Shown here: one piece after another, positions 5,369 to 6,067 of the stretch
Numbering within the stretch: the first letter of the stretch is position 1
Layout of the letters: every line of letters starts with the position of its first letter
NCBI GenBank assembly: GCA_027038335.1
Contig: JALVWI010000305.1
Location: forward strand, 1 to 6,067
Length of the DNA stretch: 6,067 nucleotides
Source of the DNA: Campylobacterales bacterium
Lineage (GTDB): Bacteria; Campylobacterota; Campylobacteria; Campylobacterales; JALSKU01
Direction of reading: 5' to 3'
Notes under the pieces: model-generated
Told to the model about the DNA's origin: nothing
Seen by the model: the letters and a program-made list of their open reading frames with translations, nothing else
Database searches by the model: none
Translations under genes and position numbers: made by a program

Positions 5369-5971
5369 ATGAAAGAGTATAGAAAAGGTGAAAAGATTTT
5401 TGACAAAGTTTACCCGCTTCTTACAGCTTTTTATCTTTTTTTAAAAATTCTACCGGAATTTGTTAGTAGATTTTTGTGGTCTATAAGTAGAGAGATACCG
5501 GGATATTTAGGGATAGGTTTAAGATATGTGCTTTTAAAAAGACTTGCTAAAGAGTGCGGTAAAAATGTATCTGTTATGTCTTCGGTATATCTGCATATAG
5601 GAAAAAATTTAAAGATAGGCAGTCATATATCTATAAGAGAAGATTGTTATATAGACGGAGATAATTTAGAAATAGGAGATAATGTGATGATTTCTCACTC
5701 CTCCTCTATCATTACCGGAAGTCACTATTATGACAAAAATAAACCTATGAGAGATACACTCAAAGATACTCCCGTAAAGATAGGAGATAATGTTTGGATA
5801 GGTTCAGGAGCAAGAATCATAGGTGAAACAACTATAGGAGATGATGTTATCATAGCAGCCAATGCTGTTGTGATCAAACCTATTCCTTCAAATGTGGTAG
5901 TTGCTGGTGTTCCTGCCATCATAGTTAGGCGTTTAGATGAAGATAAAGCAAATGAATATAAAAATCAATAA
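5369..5971 (+). CDS. Hexapeptide-repeat (left-handed beta-helix) acyltransferase, maltose/xenobiotic acetyltransferase type
   Basis: 200 residues. An N-terminal helical region (about 1-60, hydrophobic around 15-38) leads into imperfect hexapeptide repeats (about 74-180), including LKIGSHISI, LEIGDNVMI, VKIGDNVWIG and TTIGDDVII. TGSHYYD (116-122) carries the likely catalytic His119, and VAGVPAIIVRRL (178-189) is the usual C-terminal signature of the maltose O-acetyltransferase/NodL/WcaF-like group. These trimeric enzymes acetylate sugar hydroxyl or amino groups from acetyl-CoA in the cytoplasm, though some members use other acyl donors. The extended N-terminus resembles members found in capsule and exopolysaccharide loci. 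It is transcribed divergently from the leftward operon and overlaps the following gene by 20 bases. The specific acceptor sugar cannot be assigned. Opposing chemistry with the deacetylase across the divide suggests control of acetylation of the same glycan, which is inference. Confidence 0.92.
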   Translation: MKEYRKGEKIFDKVYPLLTAFYLFLKILPEFVSRFLWSISREIPGYLGIGLRYVLLKRLAKECGKNVSVMSSVYLHIGKNLKIGSHISIREDCYIDGDNLEIGDNVMISHSSSIITGSHYYDKNKPMRDTLKDTPVKIGDNVWIGSGARIIGETTIGDDVIIAANAVVIKPIPSNVVVAGVPAIIVRRLDEDKANEYKNQ

Positions 5972-6067
5972 CCAAATAGATAAAGATATTTGGAATAATT
6001 TAGTAGAGAGAAAAATATTTTTTAGATTTGAGTGGTTTTATATCATACAAGAGAGTTATCGTCTTGA
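5952..6067 (+). CDS. N-terminus of a probable FemAB/GNAT (BioF2-like) acyltransferase, cut by window edge
   Basis: An open frame begins at ATG 5952, inside the end of the acetyltransferase gene (20-base overlap, +1 frame relative to it), and continues for 38 full codons to the window edge without a stop. The visible sequence (MNIKINNQIDKDIWNNLVER, then KIFFRFEWFYIIQESYRL) has the 'xxWxxLV......FFxxEWxxxLxxSY' shape found at the start of FemAB/BioF2-like GNAT proteins in polysaccharide loci. No strong ribosome site is visible; only an AAAG about 5 bases upstream, so translational coupling to the preceding gene is likely. Presence of a gene is supported by the open frame and its fit to that pattern. 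The family call rests on a short stretch and is tentative. Confidence 0.6.
   Translation, partial: MNIKINNQIDKDIWNNLVERKIFFRFEWFYIIQESYRL

Noticed and set aside
5728..5922. 64-codon open frame on the minus strand
   Set aside because: Antisense to the hexapeptide repeats of the acetyltransferase; the repeat coding bias creates an open complement.

Overview
This is an AT-rich window (about 30% G+C by eye), packed with genes, from a bacterium. Heavy use of ATA (Ile), AGA (Arg) and TTA (Leu), long A-tracts in coding strands, 4-base ATGA start/stop overlaps and the flavour of the proteins suggest a Campylobacterota-type organism (Sulfurimonas/Sulfurovum/Arcobacter-like). That assignment is inference; no rRNA or housekeeping gene is present to settle it.

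Layout: two divergent transcription units share a 105-base intergenic region (5264-5368). Leftward (- strand), in transcription order: a degenerate DegT-type PLP-fold protein (5263-4307), a DPM1-like family 2 glycosyltransferase (4297-3602), a small DUF2304 membrane protein (3605-3279), a FemAB/BioF2-type acyltransferase (3313-2408), a UPF0104/LPG-synthase-TM multispanning protein (2411-1476), a DUF3473-type polysaccharide deacetylase (1492-695) and an exported glycoside-hydrolase-like protein (684 to beyond base 1). Gaps within this unit are at most 10 bases, four of its six junctions overlap, and I see no terminator, so it reads as a single operon. Rightward (+ strand): a hexapeptide-repeat acetyltransferase (5369-5971), overlapped by the start of a second gene (5952 to the window end) whose N-terminus looks like another FemAB/GNAT-type acyltransferase.

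Together the genes look like part of a cell-envelope or extracellular polysaccharide locus. The likely steps are sugar transfer to a polyprenyl carrier (GT2, with DUF2304 as its probable membrane partner), a multispanning UPF0104 protein of uncertain (transport or lipid) role, and sugar modification (deacetylase, FemAB-like transferase, O/N-acetyltransferase, DegT-like protein). A secreted TIM-barrel-like protein may trim or remodel the product. The deacetylase and the FemAB-like protein belong to families best known from exosortase (XrtA/PEP-CTERM) exopolysaccharide loci, but no exosortase, PEP-CTERM protein, Wzx/Wzy/Wzz or initiating transferase lies in the window. The shared intergenic region carries a striking dyad (perfect 10-base arms within an imperfect 20-base repeat) overlapping the best promoter candidate. 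No tRNA, rRNA, CRISPR array, IS element or phage gene was seen.
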